Below, one piece after another: positions 45,780 through 56,189 of a stretch of 64,000 bases of DNA. Position numbers and translations under genes: made by a program. The notes beneath the pieces were generated by a model. The model worked only from the letters and a program-made list of their open reading frames with translations. It had not been told where the DNA came from and made no database searches. This stretch comes from Bactrocera neohumeralis (taxonomy: Eukaryota > Arthropoda > Insecta > Diptera > Tephritidae), in contig NC_065919.1 of assembly GCF_024586455.1 (NCBI RefSeq), positions 17,602,017 to 17,666,016 on the forward strand, read 5' to 3'. Numbering within the stretch: the stretch's first letter is position 1; every line of letters starts with the position of its first letter.

Positions 45780-46635
45780 TTCTAAAAAGAGTTGCCACCT
45801 GTTGAAAAATTAAAACGGTAAATATAAAAAAAAGAATCGAGCTAAGTAGAAGCCGTTTAAAAAAACTGCTGAAATAAATATGACATATTTATATATATTT
45901 TGGTCATTTTATGAAATAGAGTTGCCATATTTCGGAAAATATAAATATGAAAAAGTTTACTCTAAAAAGGTAGCAAGTAACGGGAAGTGTTTAAGAGGTA
46001 TTTAATTTACACATTTTTTTAAGAGTTGCCATCTATTGAAAAAATAAGATCATAAATAAAAAGTAATCCTGCTACCCAAGGCTGGAGAGGAAGACTACTG
46101 AAATACACATATACGCCATATTTCAAAATAAGACACTTTGTATTGTATATTAGAGTTGCCATATATCTACAAATATAAATATGAAAATTTCAATAAAATA
46201 TGTGTAGCTAGAATGCAGTGCGAAGTGTTAAAAAGTTTTCTATTTTACAAAAATTTTAAATCGGAGTTGCCACCTATTGAAAAAAGAAAATCATTAATAT
46301 CAAAAAACTCGAAGTACGCAAAAGCTGTTTCAGGAAGACAGACGTAATATTTACAATTTCGACAATTTTATGAAATAGAGTTGCCATATGACGGAAATTT
46401 TTTAAACTTTTATGAAACAGAGTTGCCATATGAAGGAAATTTTTAAAATTTTATTGAATAAAGTTGCCATTTGTCGGAAATTTTTTAAAATTTTATGAAA
46501 TAGAGTTTCCATGTGTCGGAAAATATTATTATAAAAATGTGCCAAATGCACGACGTTAAACATAGACTCCGAAGAGTGTTAGTAAAGTCAACTGTTAACA
46601 GAATTTATGAAAAATAGTTACCACCTATTTGAAAA
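45780..46635 (+). repeat. Decayed satellite array phased by gagttgcca
   Basis: The motif gttgcca recurs at 45791, 45921, 46025, 46155, 46266, 46380, 46422 and 46463, with degraded forms at 46505 and 46616. Two alternating contexts are visible: gagttgccacct with ttgaaaaa downstream, and tagagttgccatat with cggaaa downstream. Spacing alternates about 104-111 and 130 bp, giving a dimer of about 234 bp. From 46380 to about 46530 the spacing drops to 41-42 bp, a four-unit subarray. Single motifs also lie at 47188 and 47270. The orientation is opposite to that of the array at 35545-36385. Confidence 0.8.
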
Positions 46636-46789
46636 CAGTTAAATGAATTATATTATAAACAGAGCTAAAACAGGTCGAATTTAAACACTCTTTGCCGTTT
46701 GTAATCTGTAAGGTTTTCTTCTTTCGACAATAGAACGGCAGTTAGTTAAGGAGTACCTAACCTCATACTCCCTACTACCAAACAACTTT

Positions 46790-47130
46790 ATTATAAGACG
46801 CGTTTGGGTGCCTGGTCATAACAGAAGCGCTAGAAATTGCAAAATCGATGAGAGAAGGCAGCAATATTCCAGCTGCGTTGGATAAGGAAGGAGTGGGAAT
46901 TCTTACTGGTCACTGAAAGGCCGGATTGAGTGCGCCTGAAAATTTAATCGGACACTGACGCTTACAGCTATATTTTGGAATGTGAGCTGGCAACAGCCAG
47001 ACACTTTCTCAACTTTTGCCTAGATTTGAAAAGACTGTGGTTGAAACATTTCGGCAACAAGGCATTTTTTTCGATTTTTGACAGTCTTTTCGATTCATAC
47101 TTAGTAATATTTAGGTATCATAATTGAATG
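46790..47130 (+). mobile_element. Non-LTR retrotransposon RNase H/C-terminal scrap
   Basis: Near 46797 the plus strand reads RRVWVPGHNRSARNCKIDE, matching the VPGHxGxxGNxxAD motif of the RNase H domain found in I- and LOA-like non-LTR elements. Downstream are WSLKGRIECA and a C-terminal TLTAIFWNVSWQQPD stretch. Frameshifts interrupt it and the RT is absent. It is similar to the relic at 52195-53147, whose RNase H motif reads VWVPAHSGIAGNSKADELA. Confidence 0.65.
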
Positions 47131-48779
47131 GCATTCTCACCAGTTCAAGTGGGATTCGTTCTTCGATCGACATTACTTGTGATTAGGGTTGCCACCTGTA
47201 AAAAAACACAGAATTTATTACAAAATTTAGACATGCGATGTGAAAGAATGGCATCAATTTAAAAATAGTGTTGCCACTTAATTCGCTATAACGAAAAAAA
47301 TATGCTTTGGAAGATAGCTTGTATCCAGCGGAACCTGCTATTTGCCAAAAAATAAAGACTGAGAAACGTGAAAAGTTTCTCGTCAAGCTCTGCACAGCAT
47401 AAAAAAATGTCATACTCTATTATTATCTATTTTTGTTGTTGTGTTTGCTGTGTTACACGACGTTCCACAAGTGCCTTTTAGCAGTAAAACAACATTTATC
47501 GCACAGTAAAAATTTGCAAATATTCCAAAGACGGCGAAACTCATCTAAATGTGCGATTTAGTGTATTACTGTAAAGCTCAAGCATTGAGTGATAAACAAG
47601 GAAACGGAAGAAGCGCTGCCGGCATGCGTGGCGCGCAACAGAAAGAAGTGCACTTGGACCGGCGGTTTGCGCGTAGTTGAAGTGGCTGCGAGCTATAAAA
47701 ATGCAGAGCAAAGCTGCTGGGTGCGAACGCGTGCCAAAGGAATGCAGAAGGAATTACAGCAGTGCGAGATGTGTGTGTGTATGTGTGTCGTGTCTTCGAG
47801 TGTAATTCATGTAATGCGCTCGCAGTCACAAGAACAAGCTTTTATTGCTTGCCACTAACCTTTACAGAACTACACTCATACATATGTATTTATATACATA
47901 CAATTTTTGTTGCGCTACATACACATGGATATACATATATGTATGTATTGGCGCATACATACAATTTTTATGCTTTAGTTCTTATTATTTTTGCGGTGTC
48001 CCGTTGTACACTGAATACGTTAGTAGCTGCATAAAACAAATTGCGACCAGAAATACGTGACATTTGTTGCAGTCACCATAAAGTTGTTGTAGTGAACATG
48101 TATTTCTATGAAATGATAAAAAAAAAAACGCTGCACACACCGAGAGATAGAGTGAGCACAAGTGACAAATGATGGACGGGTTGGGAGGGTGTCGGCAATA
48201 AGGCGGTGTAAAACGCTGTGCATGGGTTAAGATGCGACAAGAAAAGTCTTAACAAGACACGACATGCTGACATGATTGCATAAGCTAATCCCGCTTGACT
48301 GAGTACGCGGATTAGTTTAGATTAGCAGCATAGTAAAGTGCAGAGATGAAAGTGCCGGTTATAAAGTGTGATCCTGCATGCTTACGCCCAACATAATCAA
48401 TTTATGGCTACTTTACTACAGTTAGCGGGTATACTTATATATTGGATCGCATTATAGACGAATGTGAACAATGGAAAATCACAAGAAGTGCGGATCGTGA
48501 GTTAAAATACGGAAATAATAACACATTTTTATACACTGAACAGGGTAAGGGAAGGAAACATCGCGGACCCTGCAGGGCCTACACAAGTTCGTTCACTAAA
48601 TAATTTCGTCTGATGAAAATAGCTGATTTTATTGAATTTTTTCGCAGCGAACTTCGCACTTTACCATCTTTCACAAATTTTTTGGTATTTAAAATGCCAA
48701 TATAGTAAGGCTTGTTTCTAAAAAATTAATTTAATTTTGTTGAAATAGTTTTTGTTTGGTGCCCTATCGAAGATCGAAA
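47131..48779. other. Unique-looking DNA, no gene seen
   Basis: Overlapping frames on both strands at 47578-47858 reflect GC-richer sequence, with TG and TA-rich runs downstream (47770-47960). None shows a domain. The segment 48528-48560 (cactgaacagggtaagg) resembles the palindromic end of repeat A but is not followed by the rest of that repeat. Confidence 0.4.
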
Positions 48780-49622
48780 ACAGCTTTTCGGCATATTTTA
48801 TTGTTTTCTATCAAAAAAAGTAAAAAAGCAATTCAAGCAAGGCGGAAATTAAGTGATGTTTATGGTGCAAATGTGTTGGCCGAAAGCCAATCCCAAAAGT
48901 GATTTGCAAAATTTCGTACCGGCAATATCAATCTTGAGGATACACCACGTCTTGGAAGGACTCATAAAGCCAATGTGCATAAAATAAAGTCCTTTGCCGA
49001 TGTCAATTGTCGAATAACAACTCGAAAGGTTGCTTAAGGTGTCTAGCATTAATTTCGAGTTTTGACATATATGTACATAGATTTTTCATCTTCTTACAAA
49101 GCAGAATGCCAGTCGCATTAACGACTGTAATTTGCTGAAGAAACTTCAAAGAAGTTATAGATTTTTGAGGTGCATTGTTACTGGGTTGTTTACAAGAATG
49201 TAAAGTGCCAAAGATCATGGTCTAAAGAGGATGAACCAGCTAAAGCCACTTCAAAGACCGACAGTCACAAAAAAAAAGGATTATGTGGGCTGTTTGGTGG
49301 GTTTTCTAAGGGATCGTTTATTTTGAGAGACCAGCACTGATCAATAGAAAAGAAATTCCACCAAGATAATGCGAGAGCTCATGCAATCATTGAAGACTTG
49401 GTGGGTTTTCTAAGGGATCGTTTATTTTGAGAGACCAGCACTGATCAATAGAAAAGATATTCCACCAAGATAATGTGAGAGCTCATGCAATCATTGAAGA
49501 CTCGCCAAAAGATTTTTCAGTTTAATTGATTTGTGATACCACACCCGACATCGTCTCCAGATTTGGCAACTTCGGACTATTACTTATTTTGGTCATTGCG
49601 CAATTTTCTTTTGAAAAACCCA
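48780..49622 (+). mobile_element. Mariner relic with internal tandem duplication
   Basis: Broken plus frames read AIQARRKLSDVYGANVLAES and KFRTGNINLEDTPRLGR (DNA-binding region, about 48826-48960), then QSWSKEDEPAK-like sequence (about 49210), LINRKxIPPxxCESS in place of the usual LIxRxxxxFHxDNARPH block (second catalytic Asp), and YHTRHRLQIWQLRTITYF near 49540, a frameshifted form of the PPYSPDLAPSDYYLF block. A 104-bp segment containing the second-Asp region is tandemly duplicated (49294-49501). The element is dead, with no clear terminal repeats. Confidence 0.72.
49294..49501 (+). repeat. 104-bp tandem duplication inside mariner relic
   Basis: Units 49294-49397 and 49398-49501 begin ttggtgggttttctaaggg and end tcattgaagac. 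I see only two differences between them (gaaattcc against gatattcc, and gcgagag against gtgagag), so the duplication is younger than the element around it, which is heavily mutated. Confidence 0.92.
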
Positions 49623-49627
49623 ATATA

Positions 49628-49998
49628 TGATTAGTCGAGTCTATTTAGCTATGATTTTCGATTCACATCTTACTTTCTCAGTTCTTGACCTATCTATCTG
49701 AAAATTTGCAGACGTTTTTTCTTCCTAAAAAGTTATTCATTTATCGGAACTGCTGATATCGGACTTCTATAATATATAGCTGCTATAGAAATAGACCAAT
49801 CCAAATAATGCACTTGTAAAGAAAACTGTTTTATTTGCCACAATATCTTCACGGAACTCGGCATAGACTATTACCCAAGATAACGATATTACCTCGAAAA
49901 GTATTGTGCAGATCCACCGCCAATAGCGCATAGGTGCCTATATTAAATATACCTGTGAAGAGTGCTCTAGCTTCAGTGGCGTCAAAATTATTATTTTT
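49628..49998 (+). repeat. Repeat A copy, diverged
   Basis: Keeps atcggaactgctgatatcgg, tatagctgctatagaaa, atatcttcacggaactcgg and near its right end tacctgtgaagagtgctctag followed by cttcagtgg, the equivalent of gaagggtatattagcttcgg. The left end is missing. Confidence 0.65.
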
Positions 49999-50015
49999 TT
50001 GTTAAATTATGGAAC

Positions 50016-50522
50016 GTGTCTGACCGTTTTCAGTCGTTTAAGAAAATAATACAAGTATATCTCCTGTATTCAAACAAACAGTCTTCGCACTCGCGACTTG
50101 GTTCCCACGTCATTGTTGACAGTCATAACTTCGGAGTCGTAAATAATTCCGTCTATCTTGGAACCAGTACTAACAGCAACAACAATGGCAGCCTCGTAAT
50201 CCAACGCAGAATAACTCTTTCCAACAGGTGTTACTTCGAACTGAGTAGGCAATTGAAAAGTAAAGTCCTCTCTCGACGAACAAAAACCAAACTCTATGAG
50301 TCCCTCGTTATTCCCATCCTGCTATATGGTGCAGAGACATGGATGATGATAAGATGTGATGAGTCGACGTTACGAGTTTTCGAGAGAAAAGTTCTGCGAA
50401 AGATTTATGGTCCTTTACGCATTGGCCACGGCGAATATCGCATTCGATGGAACGATGAGCTGTATGAGAATTACGACGACATTGACATAGCTCAGCAAAT
50501 TAAAAGTTGTCTGAATGGATGA
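50016..50522 (+). pseudogene. RTE ORF2 C-terminal remnant
   Basis: The 168-codon frame begins upstream of the homology (first 20 residues are flank). Recognisable parts are HVIVDSHNFGVVNNSVYLG, a long YLGTS-RRITLSNRCYF-LSRQLKSKVLSRRTKTK stretch, LLYGAETWMM, FERKVLRKIYGPLRIGHGEY and IRWNDELYE. It stops at SCLNG where intact members continue with RLRWLGHVVRM. Little frameshifting over 150 residues suggests a moderately young copy. Confidence 0.82.
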
Positions 50523-50650
50523 AAAGGCTCCAGCTCTGTAAGTATTCAACGCCATACCCGCCGGGAAAGTAGAGAAAAAGGAAGACTTCCACTCCTTTGG
50601 AAAGGCCAGGAATCTTCGATTGGCGACATAAGTGTTTCTAGTAAAATTTT
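50040..50650 (+). mobile_element. RTE retrotransposon 3' fragment
   Basis: Same family as 20380-21790 and 59713-60540, on the plus strand. Homology begins near KQSSHSRLGSHVIVDSHNF (about 50077) and runs through the YLGTS and ETWMM regions to IRWNDELYENYDDIDIAQQ, then in another frame MDEKAPAL and a short tail. The RT catalytic box is not included, so it is a 5'-truncated insertion. It lies directly after a repeat A copy. Confidence 0.85.
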
Positions 50651-51854
50651 CATGCATGATTTTAACAAAAAGATCTTGTAATGCCTCCACTTGCGGGAGG
50701 TTTTAGCTATCGATATTGAGTCTAGAGTGTTTTGAAAATTTTTAAGGACCTCTATGAATAAAATATATGGTTTTTTAAATGATACTTTCGATTTCAACAA
50801 TATACAATACATATGACTTATATATTATACCAGCGATATCCAGTTATGTTGTTTGAGGCGAGCTCTTCAGTAACAGATGGACATTTCTTGCCGATAACCT
50901 CTTTACTAACATATAGTACGTGTTGCACTACGGCATGTTCTTGTTCGCCTTTTATTTAGATAAAACAACAAAAAGTTATCAGTGAGCGATTCAGATGGCG
51001 TTATGTTCCTGTGAAGACTTTTTCATGATTTTGAGGTTATGTTAGTTTTTTTTTTAAATATTTACATTAATTTTTAGTAAAACAAAAAAACAAATTACTT
51101 CAAAACTTTAAACTGTAAAGTAAGTTAATCAATTATTTTATTTTTTTTCAGGTAATATCAACTGTTAACTTATCGTTTGTGTACTGTCTATGTAAGTCTC
51201 ATAAATATTTTTATACCAGCGAACTTATAACTTTTTATTTTAAGTTGATTTTGTCAGATATTTTTGATATTCTTAATAATTCTAAAGTTAAATATTAAAA
51301 ATGGTTTCATTTCTAAATTTTATAAAAGTTTAAATGCAATACACTTTTGTCTTCTATTTTTTATACGAGATTACGATAATAAGGTAAATCTCTTTATACA
51401 CTGGCTGTACAAAAATATCAAAAGTTTTACCATTGCCATTAACCCCATATCTTGAATTTTGCGTTCGTCCACACTGAAAAGCTTAAATACTTAAGTAGAG
51501 CTGAAATTTTCTACCTAACAACAGTCCACCGTTGCCTTATACTCGTATTCACATACCTGGCAGTCTTACCCACAATGTGAACGGTCAAAAAACACTCACG
51601 CACAAAACTATTTTTTGTGTTATTATAAAAACAAAAATTGTAAAAATATTCCCAAATGGCATGACACATCAGAATAAAGCTAGAACGGCAGCTGAAAAGC
51701 TTCCTTTCGACATTAAATAAAGGCTGACGGTGTGTATGGAGACCTACTGAATATTTGTATGTAAAAGTAAGTGTGTCCAGCTCTTACGTGCAAATAAGTA
51801 TTTCTGCCTTTAGGATACAGTTCTTAAATATTTTTATATAATATGCATATAAGG
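50651..51854. other. A+T-rich DNA with candidate ratchet splice point
   Basis: No supported gene. Very A+T rich between 51040 and 51320. The only notable signal is the acceptor-donor juxtaposition at 51151/51152, listed separately. The frame at 51532-51720 (plus) has no recognisable domain. Confidence 0.4.
51131..51159 (+). promoter_or_regulatory. Candidate recursive (ratchet) splice site
   Basis: A T-rich tract (attattttattttttttc form) ends in cag at 51149-51151 and is followed immediately by gtaatatc. Acceptor and donor are thus fused with no exon between them, the layout of Drosophila recursive splice sites in very long introns, where CAG precedes GTAAGT. Here the donor half is GTAATA, a weaker match. 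No transcript evidence is available from sequence alone, and such a juxtaposition can occur by chance in A+T-rich DNA. Confidence 0.28.
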
Positions 51855-52192
51855 GTTCTCCAGAAAGAGCATATTTCGACTGGAATTTCGGCTATAGTGC
51901 GCTGAATGCTGCCTCGGAGCCCCTCGAGCGTTGTTCCAGAGAAAAAAGTCTAGAGGCGTTCAATTGCATGGTCTTGGCATTCATTTGACTACAAATTAAC
52001 GAGGGACTAAACTTTGCACAAAACGTGTGCATATTTAGAGGTGAAACGCTCGTCATTGTTGGTAACGGCACTAGCTGCCTCATTTTGAAATAAATAAGGC
52101 CTGATGATGCCGTCACACCAAATACCGCACCAAACGGTCAATTTTTGGGAATGCAATTGCGTTTCCTGAAGCATACGGAAATTTGACTAGGA
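51855..52192 (-). mobile_element. Tc1/mariner-like transposase fragment
   Basis: On the minus strand, about 52115-51890, broken frames give DGIIRPYLFQNEAASAVTNN (the central W-x-G-I-I-G-P-Y-F-F block of the family, with Gly to Arg) and then, after a deletion, sequence equivalent to CDLTPLDFFLW (third catalytic region, near 51955) followed by LRGSIQRTIAEIP. The intervening second-Asp region is missing. No terminal repeats were seen. It abuts a non-LTR relic on the right. Confidence 0.65.
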
Positions 52193-52194
52193 AA

Positions 52195-53147
52195 GAAAAG
52201 GCTTAGCCGTCAACCCTGATAAAATCGTAGTCAAGCCAAGAGACTTGAACACATCTAAAGAGCGGCTCTCAACGACAACTCCGATGTACTATGGACTACA
52301 CTAACAAAATGACTTAATGCCGTTTTAAACATAGCACCCGAAGACAAAACTGGCAGGTCTATTGCTGCGAAGTGTGATCTAAGGGAAACTGGGTATATGA
52401 AGGGGGCCAAAAAAGGCATGCTGAAATTCTTTCCTCCTTCAACTGCAATCCTGAAAACTTGTGCTCACCGAGGACAGAGGCCAGCGAGTTTTGTCCTACT
52501 CACTTACTGACGAGAAATACTGGCAGAAGTCGCTGGAGAAGAAGTGTAAGAATCTTTTTTACGAATGCGTCGAATAAAGGAGCGAAGGATGGAGCGGGAG
52601 TTTTCTGTAATTTTAGCTTTAGGTTACCGGAGTAACCTATAGTGTTTTTCTGGCGGAAGTGACTGCTAATTAATAGCGGCAATACTTGCGTCAGGCTGGC
52701 TAAGTGTGCGCTCTAAGCCAGTAAGGGTGTGTCTTTCTTTACTAGAAATAGCATCAAGCTACTTCATCATCAGACTCGTTTGGGTGCCTGCTCATAGCGG
52801 AATCGCTGGTAACTCAAAAGCGGACGAGCTCGCCCTGTTTACATCGGAAGGGATATCCACTGGCATCTTATGTGCTGATACTTGATCAATGGACGTCGAT
52901 TGCGCTCAGTAGCCATTGGTGGACGACCTGCCCTTAAGTGACTCCAAAATCCTTTTGGACTAGAGTAGCGCGCAGAAAATTGCTGAATTACTTACACTTA
53001 GAAAGTTTATCTTGCCGCAATCGTAGGTCTTCTTACTGCCGCTTCCTAAGGTTTTTATGATGTATTATATAGAATATTTTAGGTAAAGCCGTTCCAAGCT
53101 GTCCGGGTGATATCGTTGTCAGGATCGACCTAACCTAACCTAACTTA
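52195..53147 (+). mobile_element. Non-LTR retrotransposon with RNase H, 5'-truncated
   Basis: Plus-strand broken frames read GLAVNPDKIVVKPRDLN at about 52200 (RT thumb-like GLxxNPxKT motif), then RNase H pieces: FTNASNKGAKDGAGVFCNFSF-like at about 52555-52620 (the TDGSK block) with AEVT following, and VWVPAHSGIAGNSKADELA at about 52780 (HSGIxGNxxAD block). A C-terminal region follows (KSLRARRKLLNYL-like near 52970). The 3' limit is ctaacctaacctaactt at 53132-53148. This architecture fits I/LOA-like elements. Stops and frameshifts abound. No endonuclease or RT catalytic box remains. Confidence 0.72.
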
Positions 53148-53148
53148 A

Positions 53149-54753
53149 TCTTACGCTCAAACAGGATATATTTCACCAATTATTTGTTTGAAAGTGGAAA
53201 AAAGAAATATTCATTAGTTGTTTTAAGTACAACCCTCACATATATAAATTTGAAGTAGTTAGACGAGGTTTGTACAAAAAGTATAGTGAGTTTTGCGTTT
53301 TCGCGGGCTATGTGTGTTCGATTTTCAATTGTATAGTTACTTTATAATCTAACACAGGAATAAAGATCCCTTAGAATGATAAACGGGAAATGCACCGCGA
53401 TCTTAAATCTATTGGTCCCTCATTCCCTTACCCATTCTGACAAGCTCGGACATTTTGGAAGATTAGTTAAGTTTTGGCAGCTGTTTTGCTTCAACGCGTT
53501 TCGGGTCGCGATACTTTTCGAACAAACCTCGTACATGTAGTCCGACCAACAAAGTTATATGCTTGGCTATTCGATGCACTCTGAAATATTTTCGTGACCT
53601 CAGTTATTTTTAGACTACCATACTTGCAAAAAGTCTGTTTTTTTTCGAGCAGAAAACAATCCTGCCGGCAAAGTGGACATGTAGCTGCGTTTGCCTGTAA
53701 GTTTTGGGCCATGTATGCATGTATGTGTGTGCCAAAGACATAAGAGCCCTATAGAAGAATGCTGCCACTGCAGTGATTTGTTTGAAGTTTGTCTTCCGTT
53801 TTTTTCCAACTCCTCCACCAGCTGAAGAGCGTGAAAATGGCTGAATGAATGAAAATGGCGACACAGCGGCATCAACCCACACGAATGCTAAGTGGAAATG
53901 TGTATGGCATGATTTACAGAAAGTGCTGCGTTGCCATTTATGAAGTGTGGTTGTAAAATATTCACACAATTATGATTTTTACAAACATTCTTAACTACAC
54001 ATATGCATTTATACATATGTATGTATGTATATATTAGCTGCCAGCTAACTAAGCACTCCATTCCCACACATTCCACTCGCCGCGTGAGTTCTCAACGTAT
54101 GCCATAATTTCGCAGTTACAACAAACTTTTCATGCCCTACAGCACATACGTACACAACAACAATGCCAAAATGAAAACATAAAAGAAAATTATTTCCACT
54201 CAAATTCACATGGTTGCATTAAAAGCATAGTAACGAGTTAGTGAGCGTTTCGGCTTCATGCTAAAGCGCCGCCTACCGTCCCATGGCATCTCGAAAATCT
54301 CGGCATTGACATATGTACATATTTTCGTATTTGAGGAGTTTTTATGCGCATAAAAGCAGTGTCGTCAATGTTTGGTGGCAAGCTTTACCACCACTCGCTT
54401 GCGCCCGGCAAGGTCAGCAGGGAACTCTGCAAAGTTTTGAAAAGCCATTCGAGTTTCGCTTTGGTTCTATTTTGTGAAACTCCAAAACTTTCGCGGATGA
54501 TTAGCATTTTCGGTAAATCGAATATGGGAATTTGGGATTTGATGAGGCGTAGCACCTAACGTCGTATTTTTAATAATGAATGAGTGTATTTGTAGTCCAA
54601 TCACTTTTCAAAAAGTTACAGGAATAATGCCATCTCAAATTAAGGCAGTCAATTTATGACACAAGTGATAGTATGTTGAAGCCGATTGCTTAATCTGCCA
54701 ACAGTCTCGCGAGGTAGTTTTCATATTCACCGAAATCTTCATGAAATCCATAA
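53149..54753. other. Unique-looking DNA, no gene seen
   Basis: Overlapping minus frames 53610-53969 and 53615-53875 lie in different phases and lack domains. Short TATG-rich runs at about 54001-54032. The 54344-54559 plus frame is unremarkable. Confidence 0.4.
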
Positions 54754-54755
54754 TA

Positions 54756-56009
54756 ACGGGATTTTCAATAAGAGCGCTGAAATTCTTTATTCCTGTGAAC
54801 GATCATTCGATGTCATTATGTATGGAACTCGATTTCTTTTCCATGGCTACCACGGGCAGGCTTGCTGAAATCCAGCCGCTGAACCCAATTGTCGACGGTT
54901 CGGTTTTTAAGCATAAATCGGCCGATACTGCTGCAATTCCACGTTCGTTATTCGTACGAAATTCATCAGTCGTCGCTGACTTGTCGGCATAGACCATAGA
55001 ATTGACGTTGCCTCACAGAAAACAGTCTAACGGCGTTGAATCGCACGACCGCGGCGGCCAATTGACTGGGCCATTTCGTGAGATAACACGTTCACCAAAC
55101 TTGGTTTCAATAAATCGATTATGACATTCGCTGTGGGCTTGTGGCGCCGGCCTGTGGGAACCACATATTGTCCAAATCCGTATCATACAATTCGGGCCAA
55201 AAATATTCGGTTATCATTGAGCGGTAGCGATTTCAATTCACAGTATCGTGCCGGTATTGATCGTCACGGAAGAAGTACGGCTCAGTGACGCCGTCGGCTC
55301 ATAAGCCGCGACAAACCGCAATTTTTTCGGAATGCAGTGGTGATTCATGGAGTTCTTGTGGATTGCTGTCTGATCAATAACGCATATTTTACTTATTGAC
55401 CAAGCCATTCCGCCAGAAATGAGCCTCATCGCTGGAGAGGATTTTTCGATGAAAATCCGGATAATTTTCAAGTTGTTGCTCAGCCCAATTCACGAACATA
55501 CCACGATCCTAGTGGTCAAGCTTCAGTTCTTGCATCAGTTTGTTCTTGTAAGGATGTAGGCCAAGATCTTTTCGCAAAATTCGCCACAACGACGTCACAG
55601 AGATGCCCAACGCTTGAGAACGACGTGTGAGCGGCTGATTTGGTCTTCCTCAATTGATGCGCTAGCGGCAATAATATTCTCGACACTACTATGCAATTCT
55701 ATGTGTCACTGGCATGGGAACATTTTATACTGTGCCTGTGGATTCTAATTTTTCACTAGACGCTCAATTGTTGATCAGGAGGAATATGACGAGCATAAAT
55801 TGGACGTAGCGCTCTTAAAGTTGAGGCTACTGAGTCCGAAATTCGGTATTAAATTTTAATAATTTCGACTCGTTGTTGGATCGTATATCTTTCCAAGATG
55901 AAATGACAAAGTTTAGTAAAGGGAGATGTCAAAAAGAGCGGGAAAAAATATGGCGTCGTTTGCTGTCCCTATCGGTCTACTTTTGTAGCGTCCCTATCGA
56001 AAAATCCGT
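54756..56009 (-). mobile_element. Tc1/mariner-like element, both ends present
   Basis: TA duplications flank at 54754-54755 and 56010-56011. The right end, on the minus strand, is ACGGATTTTTCGATAGGG; the left is acgggattttcaataaga, so the inverted repeats are about 25 bp and imperfect. The length of 1254 bp is near full size. Minus strand order: N-terminal TIxNYCRLVVGSYIFPR-like start region near 55900, second HTH (QALGISVTSLWRILRKDL-like, about 55590), AEQQLENYPDFHRKI (about 55460), a core (GYFWPELYDTDL-like near 55180), and the third-Asp block NWPPRSCDSTPLDCFL (about 55060) with VYADKSATTDEFRTN after it, ending HT-stop near 54815. Frameshifts and stops interrupt it. A deletion derivative lies at 17427-17700. 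Confidence 0.88.
54803..54997 (-). pseudogene. Transposase C-terminal remnant
   Basis: Reads MVYADKSATTDEFRTNNERG then IAAVSADLCLKT, the region after the third catalytic block; the family's usual stretch is VYADKPxTIDALRTNIERVIAxVSADML. The true end (SKPARGSHGKEIEFHT then stop, equivalent to RGGHMxEVIFHT) is in a neighbouring frame, so one frameshift lies near 54910. Upstream in the same strand is NWPPRSCDSTPLDCFL with the catalytic Asp, followed by a stop where Trp is expected. Confidence 0.78.
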
Positions 56010-56189
56010 TAATACACTTGAAATACAAGTACAAAAAACATACAGCGAGCGTGTTGATTGCCATTTCCGGTCAAAAGTTCATAATTTTTTCTGTCGCTTT
56101 TATCTTCAAGAGACTTCCGAAGTTAAAATCAGTTACGAATCATCTCTTAGCTCTCATTCTTCTAATTACTTCAAACCTCGAATAATATA

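Noticed and set aside
47578..48060. Cluster of 71-90-codon frames on both strands
   Set aside because: Mutually overlapping, no domains, partly translated from TG and TA repeats.
48528..48600. cactgaacagggtaagg as a repeat A end
   Set aside because: Only the palindromic head is similar; the expected downstream repeat A sequence does not follow.
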